A stretch of 52,231 nucleotides of DNA from Pseudomonadota bacterium (GCA_023423065.1 JAFAGC010000112.1:1-52231), one strand, 5' to 3'; numbered from the stretch's first letter, positions 40,628 through 49,029 are shown. Numbers and translations are program-made. Notes: generated by a model from the letters alone, not told the origin.

Positions 40628-42274
40628 ATGACCAAGTTCGTTTTCGTCACTGGTGGCGTCGTTTCCTCGTTGGGGAAAGGCATCGCCGCCGCCTCGCTGG
40701 GCGCCATTCTCGAAGCCCGCGGTCTCAAGATCGCGATGGTGAAGCTGGACCCGTACATCAACGTGGATCCGGGCACCATGAGCCCGTTCCAGCACGGCGA
40801 AGTGTTCGTCACCAACGACGGCACCGAGTCCGATCTCGACCTCGGCCACTACGAACGCTTCGTGCGCACGACCACGGGCCGCCACAGCAATTTCACGACC
40901 GGCCGCATCTACGAGCGCGTCATCGCCAAGGAGCGCCGCGGCGATTACCTGGGCGCGACGGTGCAGGTCATTCCGCACATCACCGACGAGATCAAGCGCA
41001 GCATCATGCTGGGCGCCGGCGATTCGGACGTCTGCATGGTCGAAATCGGCGGCACGGTCGGTGACATCGAGTCGCTGCCGTTCCTCGAGGCCATCCGCCA
41101 GCTCGGCGTCGAGCTCGGCCGCAACAACTGCGTGTACCTGCATCTGACGCTGATCCCCATTGTCGGGGGCTCGGGCGAGATCAAGACCAAGCCCACGCAG
41201 CACAGCGTGAAGGAACTGCGCGGCATCGGTATCCAGCCCGACGTGCTGCTGTGCCGCTGCAAGAACCCGCTGCCCGACGAGCAGCGCCGCAAGATCGCGC
41301 TGTTCACGAACGTCGAGGAGCGCGCGGTCATTTCCGGCGTCGACGCCGACGACATCTACAAGATCCCGATGCTGCTGCACGAGCAGGGCCTCGACGAGAT
41401 CGTGGTCGACCGGCTGCGCCTGAGCGTGCCGCCCGCGGATCTGACCGAGTGGAAGCAGGTCGTCGCCGCGAAGGCGAACCCCGACGGCCAGGTCGACATC
41501 GCGATGGTCGGCAAATACGTGCAGGTCAAGGACAGCTACATCTCGCTCAACGAGGCGCTGATGCATGCCGGCCTCAAGACCCGCACGCGCATCAACGTGC
41601 ACTACATCGAGTCGACCGACATCGAGAAACACGGCACCCATGCGCTCTCCGGCATGGATGCGATCCTCGTGCCCGGCGGCTTCGGCGAACGCGGCATCGA
41701 GGGCAAGATCGCGGCCGTGCGCTACGCGCGCGAGAACAAGATTCCGTATCTCGGCATCTGCCTCGGCATGCAGCTCGCCTGCATCGAATACGGCCGGCAT
41801 GTGCTCGGCCTCGAGAACGCGAACAGCACCGAGTTCAACCGCGCGTCGCCGCATCCCGTGATCGCGCTCATCACCGAATGGCTCGATGCCGCGAAAGGCG
41901 AGCAGAAGCGCGACGACGCGACCGCCAAGGGCGGCACCATGCGCCTGGGATCGCAGGAAGTGCGCATCGAGCCCAACACGCTGGCGCGCGTCGTGTACGG
42001 CGGCGAGACCGTGTCCGAACGGCATCGCCATCGTTACGAGTTCAACAACACCTATCGCGACCGCTACAGCCAGGCCGGCTTCCGGTTCTCGGGATTGTCG
42101 AAGGACGATCTCGTGGAGATCATCGAACTACCCACGCATCCGTGGTTCGTCGCGACCCAGTTTCACCCGGAGTTCACCTCGACGCCGCGCGACGGTCATC
42201 CGCTGTTCTCCGGCTTCGTGAAGGCCGCGCGGCAGCATCGCGCCGCGCAGTTACCGGAAGCGGCGAGCGCCTGA
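40628..42274 (+). CDS. pyrG: CTP synthase
   Basis: A 548-residue two-domain enzyme making CTP from UTP, ATP and glutamine. Synthetase domain from residue 1 (FVFVTGGVVSSLGKGIAAAS; KLDPYINVDPGTMSPFQHGE), and a C-terminal class I glutamine amidotransferase with the catalytic Cys in YLGICLGMQLACIEYG and the His/Glu in TQFHPEFTS. Length matches E. coli (545). Its product is used by CdsA. Separated from tilS by palindrome 3, so it probably has its own promoter. Confidence 0.97.
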   Translation: MTKFVFVTGGVVSSLGKGIAAASLGAILEARGLKIAMVKLDPYINVDPGTMSPFQHGEVFVTNDGTESDLDLGHYERFVRTTTGRHSNFTTGRIYERVIAKERRGDYLGATVQVIPHITDEIKRSIMLGAGDSDVCMVEIGGTVGDIESLPFLEAIRQLGVELGRNNCVYLHLTLIPIVGGSGEIKTKPTQHSVKELRGIGIQPDVLLCRCKNPLPDEQRRKIALFTNVEERAVISGVDADDIYKIPMLLHEQGLDEIVVDRLRLSVPPADLTEWKQVVAAKANPDGQVDIAMVGKYVQVKDSYISLNEALMHAGLKTRTRINVHYIESTDIEKHGTHALSGMDAILVPGGFGERGIEGKIAAVRYARENKIPYLGICLGMQLACIEYGRHVLGLENANSTEFNRASPHPVIALITEWLDAAKGEQKRDDATAKGGTMRLGSQEVRIEPNTLARVVYGGETVSERHRHRYEFNNTYRDRYSQAGFRFSGLSKDDLVEIIELPTHPWFVATQFHPEFTSTPRDGHPLFSGFVKAARQHRAAQLPEAASA

Positions 42275-42288
42275 AGCCGCGATGCCGG

Positions 42289-42304
42289 GGACGGAGTCCG
42301 TTTT
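42289..42304 (+). terminator. weak terminator candidate after pyrG
   Basis: GGAC-GGA-GTCC (or CGGAGTCCG) forms a short stem right before GTTTT, 14 bases after the pyrG stop. The stem is only 4 bp, so confidence is low. The opposing pseudouridine synthase gene ends about 55 bases further on. Confidence 0.35.
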
Positions 42305-42359
42305 AGCCGTGGACTGAAGGTCGCCGCCCACGCGCGTCTCGCAGGCGCCTGTCGACGCT

Positions 42360-42917
42360 TCAGCGCCCACTCCAGGGCGCATCCGGATCGATTTCACGCC
42401 AGGTTCCGAGCGGCAATCCCTCGACGCTCACGTGGCCCACGCTCGAACGGATCAGCCGCAGCGTCGGAAAACCCACCTTGGCCGTCATGCGGCGCACCTG
42501 GCGGTTCTTGCCTTCGCGCAGCGTGATCTCGATCCACGAGGTCGGAATCCTGGCGCGGTATCGGATCGGCGGATCGCGCGGCCACAGGTTGGCGGGTTCG
42601 TCGATGAGCCGCGCCTCGGCGGGTTGTGTCACGAAGTCGCCGAGGTCCACGCCCCTGCGAAGTCTGGCGAGCGCCTCGTCCGTCGCGGCGCCTTCGACCT
42701 GCGCCCAATAGACCTTCGCGATCTTGTGGCGCGGCTCCGCGATGCGCGCCTGCAGCACGCCGTCGTCGGTGAGCAGCAGCAGACCTTCGCTGTCGGTGTC
42801 GAGCCGGCCGGCCGGATAGACATTCGGCACGTCGATGAAGTCCGCGAGCGTTTGCTTGCCCGGCTCGGGACTGAATTTGCAGATGACCCCGAAGGGTTTG
42901 TTGAACGCGATCAGCAC
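42360..42917 (-). CDS. 23S rRNA pseudouridine synthase, RluE-like
   Basis: A 185-residue RsuA/RluB/E/F-family pseudouridine synthase with the catalytic Asp in YPAGRLDTDSEGLLLLT (about residues 35-51), the LREGKNRQVRRMTAKVGFPTLRL region and no S4 domain at the N-terminus, as in RluE (which modifies U2457 of 23S rRNA in E. coli). Shorter than E. coli RluE (217). The start is GTG at 42917, 12 bases after the stop of the radical SAM gene, so the two may be cotranscribed. RluE itself is the best guess. Confidence 0.83.
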   Translation of the reverse strand: MLIAFNKPFGVICKFSPEPGKQTLADFIDVPNVYPAGRLDTDSEGLLLLTDDGVLQARIAEPRHKIAKVYWAQVEGAATDEALARLRRGVDLGDFVTQPAEARLIDEPANLWPRDPPIRYRARIPTSWIEITLREGKNRQVRRMTAKVGFPTLRLIRSSVGHVSVEGLPLGTWREIDPDAPWSGR

Positions 42918-42929
42918 CGGCTGGTTGCT

Positions 42930-44873
42930 TCAGGCGAGGCTGCGCTCGATCAGCTCCGGCGGCACAGTGGTGCGCGGCACGGCGAAACCTCGGATTCCGC
43001 GCGAGTGTTTGTGCCCATTGCCGCGACGGGCGGCCACGCGCGGTTCGAACCATACACGTACGTCGTCTTCGAGACCGATGCCGTGCATGTAGTTGTAGAG
43101 CGCCTTGCGCAGGCCGACGCCCAGGTAGTCGTGATCCGTGCCCGTCGGATCCTCGAACGCGATGTCGTTGTGCGCGAACGTGATGCTGGACGGCGGCTTC
43201 AGCGTGATGCCGTAGTCCTGCGGCGCGAGCCCGATCGGCGAATGCGCGGTCGCGGAGAAGCGATGCCAATAGGCGGACTGGATGCAGCCGGCCGCGAAGA
43301 GCTGTCGCACGCGCTCGAGCGCGTCGATGGTGTCCTGCTCGGTTTCGGTCGGGAAACCGTACATGAGATAGGCGTGCACCATGATGCCGGCGTCCGTGAA
43401 CGCACGCGTCACGCGTGCCACCTGTTCGACCGACACGCCTTTCTTCATGAGATCGAGCAGACGGTTCGAGGCGACCTCGAGACCACCGCTCACGGCGACG
43501 CATCCGGATTCCGCGAGTAGTTTGCACAGTTCCGGCGTGAAGGTTTTCTCGAAGCGGATGTTGCCCCACCACGTGATGCTGAGCTTCTCGGCGATCAGGC
43601 GCTTCGCGAGCGCCTTGAGGCCGGAGGGCGGGGCGGCTTCGTCGACGAGATGAAAACCCGTCTCGCCCGTCTCGGCGATCAACGCGCGGATGCGTTGCAC
43701 GATGAGATCCGTCGCCGGCTCGTCATAGCGGCCGATGTAGTCGAGCGACACGTCGCAGAAGGAGCACTTCTTCCAGTAGCAGCCGTGCGCCATCGTGATC
43801 TTGTTCCAGCGGCCGTCCGACCAGAAGCGGTGCATCGGGTTCAGCATCTCGAGGATCGAGACGTATCGGTCGAGCGGCAGGCCGTCGTAGGTCGGGATGC
43901 CGGTGTCTTTCTGCGGGATGTCGTGCTGGGTGGCATCGTGCTCGAGGACCACCGCTCCGGTCTTGCGCACGTAGGTGCGTACGAGCGGCACGTCGCGGCC
44001 ACGCAGTCGCGACAGCAGGTTGAGCAACGGACGTTCACCGTCATCGAGCGTGACGTAATCGAAGTAGTCGAACACGCGCGGGTCGCGCAGGCTGCGCAGC
44101 TCGGTGTTCACCCAGCCGCCGCCGAGGATCAGCGTGGCCCTCGGCGCGAGCTTGCGGATCGTCTGCGCCATGCGGAAGGCGCCATATACGTTGCCCGGGA
44201 AAGGCGCGGTGATCGCGACGACGTCGGGTGGTTTGTCGGCAATGAGCTCGCGCGTGATGTCGTCGAGGGTCTCGTCGACGAGGGTCGGTTCGCCCGTCAA
44301 CGCGTCGTGCAGCGGATCGAACGAGGCCGCGCTCGAGGCCAGGCGTTCGCCGTAACGCGCGAGCTCGAAGCGCGGATCGATGCCGTCGCGCCATACGTCC
44401 GCGAGATCGTCGACGTACAGGCTCGCGAGGTAGCGTGCCTGCTCGGTCGTGCCGAGCGCGCCGAACGCGGCGTGGATCTGGTCGTCGAGCGCGCTCTGGA
44501 AGCGCGGGCCCTCGGGAAGATATGCGCGGCCGACGATCCGGAAGGCGAGGCTCGGATCCCGACGCTGGAGGAAGCGGATCGCCGGTTCGACGGTTTCGAC
44601 GTAGCGCTCGGTGTGCTCGAGGAAATGCGCGATCGACGGCGGCATGGGCGGCGCCTTCCTCGCGGAGCGCGTGCGGGCACGCAGTTCATCGGCCATGCGG
44701 GAAATGAGTGGCGCGGAGTAGAGGCGCAGGAAGAGGGCGATGGATGCGTCCGCCTGCGTGACCGTGAGTCCGAGGTTCTCGGCATGCAGGCGCAGAAAGC
44801 CCGTCAGATACGCCGTCGCGGGGTACGGCGTATTGAGCTGGATCATCGGCGGCGTGACGAGCAGGACTCGCAT
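42930..44873 (-). CDS. B12-binding-domain radical SAM protein
   Basis: A 647-residue protein: an N-terminal cobalamin-binding-like part (MRVLLVTPPMIQLN; VVAITAPFPGNVYGAFRMAQ; LILGGGWVNTELR, about 1-300) and a radical SAM core beginning near 355. The cluster cysteines are in HGCYWKKCSFCDVSLDY (C365, C370, C373), CX4CX2C instead of the common CX3CX2C. The conserved SAM-binding motif HLVDEAAPP and GLEVAS follow. The ATG at 44873 (MRVLL) fits the beta-strand start; an in-frame ATG 7 codons upstream is less likely. Reaction unknown; family members include methylases and ring-rearranging enzymes. Confidence 0.85.
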   Translation of the reverse strand: MRVLLVTPPMIQLNTPYPATAYLTGFLRLHAENLGLTVTQADASIALFLRLYSAPLISRMADELRARTRSARKAPPMPPSIAHFLEHTERYVETVEPAIRFLQRRDPSLAFRIVGRAYLPEGPRFQSALDDQIHAAFGALGTTEQARYLASLYVDDLADVWRDGIDPRFELARYGERLASSAASFDPLHDALTGEPTLVDETLDDITRELIADKPPDVVAITAPFPGNVYGAFRMAQTIRKLAPRATLILGGGWVNTELRSLRDPRVFDYFDYVTLDDGERPLLNLLSRLRGRDVPLVRTYVRKTGAVVLEHDATQHDIPQKDTGIPTYDGLPLDRYVSILEMLNPMHRFWSDGRWNKITMAHGCYWKKCSFCDVSLDYIGRYDEPATDLIVQRIRALIAETGETGFHLVDEAAPPSGLKALAKRLIAEKLSITWWGNIRFEKTFTPELCKLLAESGCVAVSGGLEVASNRLLDLMKKGVSVEQVARVTRAFTDAGIMVHAYLMYGFPTETEQDTIDALERVRQLFAAGCIQSAYWHRFSATAHSPIGLAPQDYGITLKPPSSITFAHNDIAFEDPTGTDHDYLGVGLRKALYNYMHGIGLEDDVRVWFEPRVAARRGNGHKHSRGIRGFAVPRTTVPPELIERSLA

Positions 44874-44903
44874 GGGGCGTGCAGGGTAGCGCACGCGCCG
44901 GTG

Positions 44904-45869
44904 TCAATCGAGCGGGCTGCGCGCCGCGATGCCGCCGCGATTCAGGACGTGCGTGTAGATCTGCGTCGTTTTGACGCTTGCGTGGCCCATGAGCTCCTGC
45001 ACGGTGCGGATGTCGCTGCCGCTTTCGAGCAGGTGCGTGGCGAAGCAATGGCGAAAGGTGTGGCAGGAGGCGGGCTTGTCTAGACCTGAGCGCCTCACCG
45101 CTTCACGCACCACGCGTTGCATGGATTGCTCGTGGAGGTGATGTCGGCGCCAGGCGCCCGTACGCGGATCGCGCGTCGGATGAGCGGCCGGAAAGAGGTA
45201 TTGCCATGCGAAGTCCAGGTGCGCGCGAGGGTATTTGCGATTGAGCGCGTGCGGCAGCTCGACACCGCCGAATCCCGCCGCGACCGCGGCGTCGTGAAGC
45301 TGGCGCAGCTTCGCGATGCGGATTCCGAGTGGGGCGATGAGCGAGTTCGGGATGACAGTGACGCGATCCTTGAAGCCCTTGCCGTCGCGTACGACGAGGG
45401 TACGGGTCGACAGGTCGACGTCCTTGATGCGCACTCGCAACGCTTCCAGCAGGCGGAGCCCGCTGCCGTAAAGCAGGGTAGCGACGGTGCGGTATGGGCC
45501 GCGCAATTGATCCAGAACGCGGCGCACTTCGTCACGGGTGAGTACGACCGGAAGGCGCTTGGGGCGCCGAGCGCGCGTGACGTTGCCGAGCCAAGGCAGG
45601 TCGATGCACAGGACCCGCTTGTAGAGGAAGAGGATGGCGGCGAGCGCCTGTGCCTGGGTTGCCGCGGCGACGTTGCACGTGGTCGCGAGATGGGAGAGGT
45701 AGGCCTCGACCTGGGGACCACCCATTGCCTTAGGATGTTGGCCGCCGTGAAACTCGATGTATCGAACGATCCATCCGACATATTGTTTTTCGGTTCGATA
45801 GCTGTAGTGGCGCTTGTTGATTTCGGCGCGGACGTGGTCGAGGAGGAGTGATATATGAGCAGGCTGCAT
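44904..45869 (-). CDS. intI: integron integrase IntI
   Basis: A 321-residue tyrosine recombinase. N-terminal SAM-like domain (LLDHVRAEINKRHYSYRTEKQYVGWI), catalytic domain with Arg in LYGSGLRLLEALRVRIKDVD, His-x-x-Arg in CHTFRHCFATHLLESGSD, His in ELMGHASVKTTQIYTHV and nucleophile Tyr305. The integron-specific extra patch HALNRKYPRAHLDFAWQYLF is present, which separates IntI from XerC/D. ATG at 45869; a TTG two codons upstream is less likely. All active-site residues are intact. No LexA-type box was found in front of it. Confidence 0.95.
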   Translation of the reverse strand: MQPAHISLLLDHVRAEINKRHYSYRTEKQYVGWIVRYIEFHGGQHPKAMGGPQVEAYLSHLATTCNVAAATQAQALAAILFLYKRVLCIDLPWLGNVTRARRPKRLPVVLTRDEVRRVLDQLRGPYRTVATLLYGSGLRLLEALRVRIKDVDLSTRTLVVRDGKGFKDRVTVIPNSLIAPLGIRIAKLRQLHDAAVAAGFGGVELPHALNRKYPRAHLDFAWQYLFPAAHPTRDPRTGAWRRHHLHEQSMQRVVREAVRRSGLDKPASCHTFRHCFATHLLESGSDIRTVQELMGHASVKTTQIYTHVLNRGGIAARSPLD

Positions 45870-45885
45870 ATCCAATCGGCAGCGT

Positions 45886-45914
45886 TTGACGACATGCGGC
45901 GGCCGTGGTCTATT
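45886..45914 (+). promoter_or_regulatory. candidate cassette promoter Pc
   Basis: TTGACG (45886-45891), a 17-base spacer and TCTATT (45909-45914) point into the cassette array. The -35 matches five of six consensus bases. The imperfect palindrome CTATTTGAATCAATAG (45910-45925) overlaps the -10 and could be an operator for this promoter or for intI. Location between intI and attI suits a Pc. Confidence 0.5.
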
Positions 45915-45944
45915 TGAATCAATAGTTAGCGGAGAGGGGGAGGC

Positions 45945-46006
45945 CGATATCTATGCAGTTTGTCGAAAAATATGACTTTCTTTGGCCGTCTAATTAAGAG
46001 TTAGGC
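45945..46006 (+). other. attI: attI site
   Basis: GTTAGGC (46000-46006) is the recombination core; crossover is between G46000 and T46001. This is supported by the match between the first cassette's 5' end (TTAGGCGACC) and its own attC start (GGTCGCCTAAC). The left limit is approximate. The AT-rich stretch before it (45960-45998) is typical of attI. Confidence 0.7.
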
Positions 46007-46072
46007 GACCGATGCGTCAGCTCCTGATTATCCGCTCGCGCAATGGGCGCAAAGACATGCCTTGAGGTTGAA

Positions 46073-46366
46073 ATGGCGAAGGTCACGCTCAAGTCGCGAA
46101 AGGACGGGAAAGCCAGCCTTACTCTAGGCGCGCACGGAGATCACATCATTCGCGTGGTGAACCCTAGGGCGGAGCCGTATGCACCTTCGTCGCAGCGCAC
46201 ACGCGCGTGGCACGTTGTCTCGCTCATGAACGGTCTCACGGTGACGCAAGCTCATACGATTCTTGAACTGATTGAGCCCAACATCCAGGGTCAAAAGGGT
46301 AGGCCCCTTGGGTGGGTGGTAGATGCGATTGACCGTGGTCACGTGGAGATACACGATGCGCTGTAG
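46073..46366 (+). CDS. cassette 1 hypothetical protein
   Basis: A 97-residue protein of unknown function. The ATG at 46073 (MAKVTLKSRKDGK) has GAGG 5 bases upstream; an ATG 10 codons earlier lacks an RBS. The N-terminus is basic and looks like a beta-hairpin, the middle (RAWHVVSLMNGLTVTQAHTI) a helix-turn-helix-sized segment, but I recognise no family. It is the first cassette after attI and so closest to Pc, meaning it is likely the most strongly expressed or most recently acquired. Confidence 0.7.
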   Translation: MAKVTLKSRKDGKASLTLGAHGDHIIRVVNPRAEPYAPSSQRTRAWHVVSLMNGLTVTQAHTILELIEPNIQGQKGRPLGWVVDAIDRGHVEIHDAL

Positions 46367-46383
46367 CGTGATCAACTCGGGTC

Positions 46384-46471
46384 GCCTAACAAATCGTTCG
46401 AGCGGACGCGTGAGGGATAAAGTGCCAAGCTCATACATCGGCGTGCGCGCCGCTCAACTCAATCGTTAGAC
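46384..46471 (+). repeat. attC 1
   Basis: 88 bp from GCCTAAC to GTTAGAC. Inner arms GAGCGGACGCG and GCGCGCCGCTC pair, and AAAGTGCCAAGCTCAT lies in the centre. Closes cassette 1. Confidence 0.93.
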
Positions 46472-46814
46472 CGCACAAATCTCTTCTTCAGCTTCGAGCA
46501 TCTCGCCAGAGTCATCCCTTCGTTGTCGCGGCGCCCAGTCGTCGCGGTGGCGCACAGATCAATCGGCCTGGTCTCACCGGGCCGGAAGCATTTGCTCGAG
46601 CGAGCCATCGAGATAAATCGCAAGTCCGGTCAAGACCGCGGGCCGCTTGCTCAAAGGGTTAAGGTAAGCGCGGTTGCGCCGCTGGAGCAGGGGCGGCATC
46701 CTTTGTTCCATCTTCGGCAGGCGCCCTCCGATCCGGTGTCACGGATGCGGGCCATCCGCCAGAGAGGTCAGTGGCAAGGGACTAAAACGGCTTCGTCGAG
46801 GTACGGCATGTGCG
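46472..46814 (+). ncRNA. cassette 2, ORF-less structured RNA candidate
   Basis: 343 bases between attC 1 and attC 2 with no credible ORF. Shares conserved blocks with cassettes 3, 5 and 11: CGAGATAAATCGCAAGTCCG from 46609, GGTTAAGGTAAGCG from 46657, and the 3' block with GTGTCACGGAT. Foldable hairpins: CGAG-CAT-CTCG in the 5' part, GCCGC/GCGGC (46678-46682 / 46693-46697), ATCCG/CGGAT (46731-46735 / 46742-46746), then GCGG/CCGC where the other copies have GGCGC/GCGCC. The most divergent copy of the four. Confidence 0.5.
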
Positions 46815-46902
46815 CTCTAACACCACGCTGCAGCGGACGCGTTCAACATCAAGTGCCAAGCTCAGGCGCCTGCGTGCGCGCCGCTGAGCTTAGCCGTTAG
46901 AA
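46815..46902 (+). repeat. attC 2
   Basis: 88 bp from CTCTAAC to GTTAGAA. Belongs to the subtype with CAGCGG/CCGCTG inner arms. Its first base is C instead of the purine of the RYYYAAC consensus. Confidence 0.9.
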
Positions 46903-47279
46903 CGCACAATTCTTTCCGCATCGTGTGGAAATCATCACGAGGGTTCCACCGTTCCTTGCCGCGGCGCCCGGACATCGCGGTAGCGCACCGATCAAGCGGA
47001 CAGTTCGGCTGGTCGCAGACAACAATCGACCGAGCCCCCGAGATAAATCGCAAGTCCGGTCAACATCGCGGCCAGGCAATCCCCGATGCAGCGGCTGGCG
47101 GGCTGCCTGTGGTGATCCAACCGGTTAAGGTAAGCGTGGTTGCGCCGCTGGTTAAGCGGCGGCATCCTGCGAAGCAGCTTCGGCAAGCGCCCTTCGATCT
47201 GGTGTCACGGATGGGCGCGAAGCGCCAGAGAGAGTGTGCCAAGGGACTGAATCAGCTTCGGAGAACTCAGGCGTGTGCG
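46903..47279 (+). ncRNA. cassette 3, ORF-less structured RNA candidate
   Basis: 377 bases, tandem to cassette 2. Hairpins: TTTCC/GGAAA (46913-46917 / 46927-46931), CAGGCA/TGCCTG (47073-47078 / 47104-47109), GCCGCT/AGCGGC (47144-47149 / 47155-47160), ATCTG/CGGAT with a G-U pair (47197-47201 / 47208-47212) and GGCGC-GAA-GCGCC (47214-47226). The conserved block ATAAATCGCAAGTCCGGTC begins at 47043. A minus-strand frame at 46992-47186 exists but its frame is not kept in the other copies. Confidence 0.55.
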
Positions 47280-47367
47280 TTCTAACACCTCGCTGCAGCG
47301 GACGCGTGAAAGGTAAAGTGCCAAGCTCATACTTCGGCGCGCGCGCCGCTGAGCTCAACCGTTAGGC
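47280..47367 (+). repeat. attC 3
   Basis: 88 bp from TTCTAAC to GTTAGGC, CAGCGG/CCGCTG subtype. Closes RNA-like cassette 3, whose own ends match over 13 bases. Confidence 0.92.
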
Positions 47368-47377
47368 GGCACGGCAC

Positions 47378-47665
47378 ATGTCGATAGCGAAGCGACTAGA
47401 TTCCGAAGCTGCCACGCAGCTCCTCGAAATTTGCCAGGCGATTGCCGCGCGGCAGCTGTCGCTTGCCCAATGGGCGGCGATTGAGTCCAGTGATGAGTTT
47501 CAATCTGGCCGGCTTGTGGGTGGCTTCGAAGCAACAGAGGGCGCATTCACATTCAGCTACCTTGAAGCCGGGGGTGCGGAATGGTGGTTCAATCTCACCT
47601 TAGAGCACGCACTAGCTGTGGCTTCGGGTGAAAGCGTCAACGTGGAGTTGAGGGAACCGCAATGA
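47378..47665 (+). CDS. cassette 4 hypothetical protein
   Basis: A 95-residue protein, start ATG 10 bases inside the cassette. Predicted mostly helical at the N-terminus (EAATQLLEICQAIAARQLSL), then a beta segment (GAFTFSYLEAGGAEWWFNLT). No signal peptide, no recognised domain. No clear RBS, so translation may depend on sequence in the preceding attC. Confidence 0.65.
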   Translation: MSIAKRLDSEAATQLLEICQAIAARQLSLAQWAAIESSDEFQSGRLVGGFEATEGAFTFSYLEAGGAEWWFNLTLEHALAVASGESVNVELREPQ

Positions 47666-47680
47666 TTTACCGTCGGTGCC

Positions 47681-47768
47681 GCCTAACACCTCGCTCGAGC
47701 GGACGCGTGAAGGATAAAGTGCCAAGCGCATACGCCGGCATGCGCGCCGCTCAGCTCAATCGTTAGAC
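47681..47768 (+). repeat. attC 4
   Basis: 88 bp from GCCTAAC to GTTAGAC, GAGCGG/CCGCTC subtype with CTCAGC instead of CTCAAC beside L'. Confidence 0.93.
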
Positions 47769-48164
47769 CGCACAAATCTTTAAGACTCTGGCGCTGTCTT
47801 GTGACACTCGATTCCGCGGCGTCATTGTGTCGGCTTACGATTCCGCGGCGCCCATGTCTCGCGGTGCCGCACTGAACCAAGCATCGACGTCAGCGGGTCG
47901 GAAACACTGTTCGACCGAGCCCCTGAGATAAATCGCAAGTCCGGTCGGGAGTGCGGTCCGCCATCGTCTAGACCCTCAGGCGCGCTGCCTGGCGTGCCAA
48001 AAGACACGGTTAAGGTAAGCCGTGTTGCGCCGCTGGCTGCGCGGCGGCATCCTGCATATCAGCTTCGGGAAGCGCCCTTCGATCGGGTGTCACGGATGGG
48101 CGCGAAGCGCCAGATATGAAGTGCCAAGGGACTGAATCAGCTTCGGAGACCTCAGGCGTGTGCG
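47769..48164 (+). ncRNA. cassette 5, ORF-less structured RNA candidate
   Basis: 396 bases, the longest copy. Hairpins: AAGAC/GTCTT (47782-47786 / 47796-47800), CAGGC/GCCTG (47977-47981 / 47987-47991), CGCCGC/GCGGCG (48028-48033 / 48041-48046), GCTT-CGGG-AAGC (from 48062) and GGCGC-GAA-GCGCC. The block GAGATAAATCGCAAGTCC begins at 47925. Its attC belongs to the other subtype than those of cassettes 2, 3 and 11, which suggests a recombined cassette. Confidence 0.55.
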
Positions 48165-48252
48165 TTCTAACACATCGTTCGAGCGGACGCGGGATGGATA
48201 AAGTGCCACTCGCAATTGCTGGCGTGCGCGCCGCTCAACTCAATCGTTATGC
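48165..48252 (+). repeat. attC 5
   Basis: 88 bp from TTCTAAC to GTTATGC, GAGCGG/CCGCTC subtype. The ATG inside GTTATGC is the start codon of the cassette 6 gene. Confidence 0.92.
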
Positions 48253-48584
48253 GTCATTCTAGCGTCGCGTTCTGCATCGCGCTTCTGTTCTGCCAAGGCT
48301 GTTCTGTTCTAGACGCCTATACCTCGACTGCAGCGAGAATTGATAAAACGATGTTTGCCTGGCAGCCATCAGGCGAGGGTGGTCTTAACGCGATTCGCAA
48401 CATCTCACCAGTTGAAGAGCAGCGCAAATCAGCGGACGTTCACAACTGCGTTGTTGATTTAGCGAAGAAGTACGCGGACCTCAACGAAGTGCCTGTTCGT
48501 GAAGTCAGAGCTGCGCAGCTCGCCCACTGTATGCAGAAGAAGGGGTGGGAGCTCCAGTATGTGGTGGTTTTGGTTACGTCATGA
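48249..48584 (+). CDS. cassette 6 putative lipoprotein
   Basis: A 111-residue protein whose ATG lies inside the attC core GTTATGC, so the first codons (MRHS) are encoded by the recombination site. The N-terminus MRHSSVAFCIALLFCQGCSV is a signal peptide with a probable lipobox ending at Cys18 (not a canonical one). The mature part has a conserved-looking Cys pair (HNCVVDL, LAHCMQKKGW). Its TGA stop lies one base before the next attC. Function unknown; probably membrane-anchored. Confidence 0.7.
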   Translation: MRHSSVAFCIALLFCQGCSVLDAYTSTAARIDKTMFAWQPSGEGGLNAIRNISPVEEQRKSADVHNCVVDLAKKYADLNEVPVREVRAAQLAHCMQKKGWELQYVVVLVTS

Positions 48585-48585
48585 C

Positions 48586-48673
48586 GCATAACACTTCGTT
48601 CGAGCGGACGCGTGGGGGATAAAGTGCCAATCGCTATTGCCGGCGAGCGCGCCGCTCAACTCAACCGTTAGGC
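48586..48673 (+). repeat. attC 6
   Basis: 88 bp from GCATAAC to GTTAGGC. Matches the ends of cassette 6 (ATGACGCATAAC with GTTATGCGTCAT). Confidence 0.93.
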
Positions 48674-48677
48674 ATCA

Positions 48678-49028
48678 GTGAGCCTCGCACTTCGTAAGCA
48701 CAACGAGCTCCTACGCCGCGGCGATTGGTCGCGGCGGTACTTTTGGTCGCGGGACGAGTTCTGGGCTAAGCACGCGGTTTACATGTCCGCGATTCGTGCC
48801 CGCGCGGCGGTTCTCAATGCGACAGGGCGGTACTTCTATTGGAATAGGGTGTGTCGGCTGTCCGGTGAGTACTGTTCGCGCCACTTCGGGCCCGTTCCAG
48901 GCTTGCTGCTGCGCCGGCCAATCGGTCACGGTCCATTCTCGTTGAGTTCGCCTGAGGTCAATGCGTGGCTCAATGTTGAGCCTCCGTTCCGCCGGCGGGC
49001 GCGTCTATTGAAGTCGACACAAGTGTGA
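48678..49028 (+). CDS. cassette 7 hypothetical basic protein
   Basis: A 116-residue Arg- and aromatic-rich protein (RRGDWSRRYFWSRDEFW, RPIGHGPFSLSSPEV), no signal peptide or membrane segment. The start is GTG 10 bases inside the cassette; the stop is one base before attC 7. No recognised family. The basic, Trp/Tyr-rich composition would suit nucleic acid binding, but this is speculation. Confidence 0.6.
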   Translation: MSLALRKHNELLRRGDWSRRYFWSRDEFWAKHAVYMSAIRARAAVLNATGRYFYWNRVCRLSGEYCSRHFGPVPGLLLRRPIGHGPFSLSSPEVNAWLNVEPPFRRRARLLKSTQV

Positions 49029-49029
49029 T

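Noticed and set aside
45870..46000. LexA box before intI
   Set aside because: No CTG-N10-CAG match with reasonable flanks was found by eye.
46862..47053. Minus-strand ORFs in the RNA-like cassettes as small proteins
   Set aside because: No shared frame between copies, no RBS, and all recognisable cassette genes are on the + strand.
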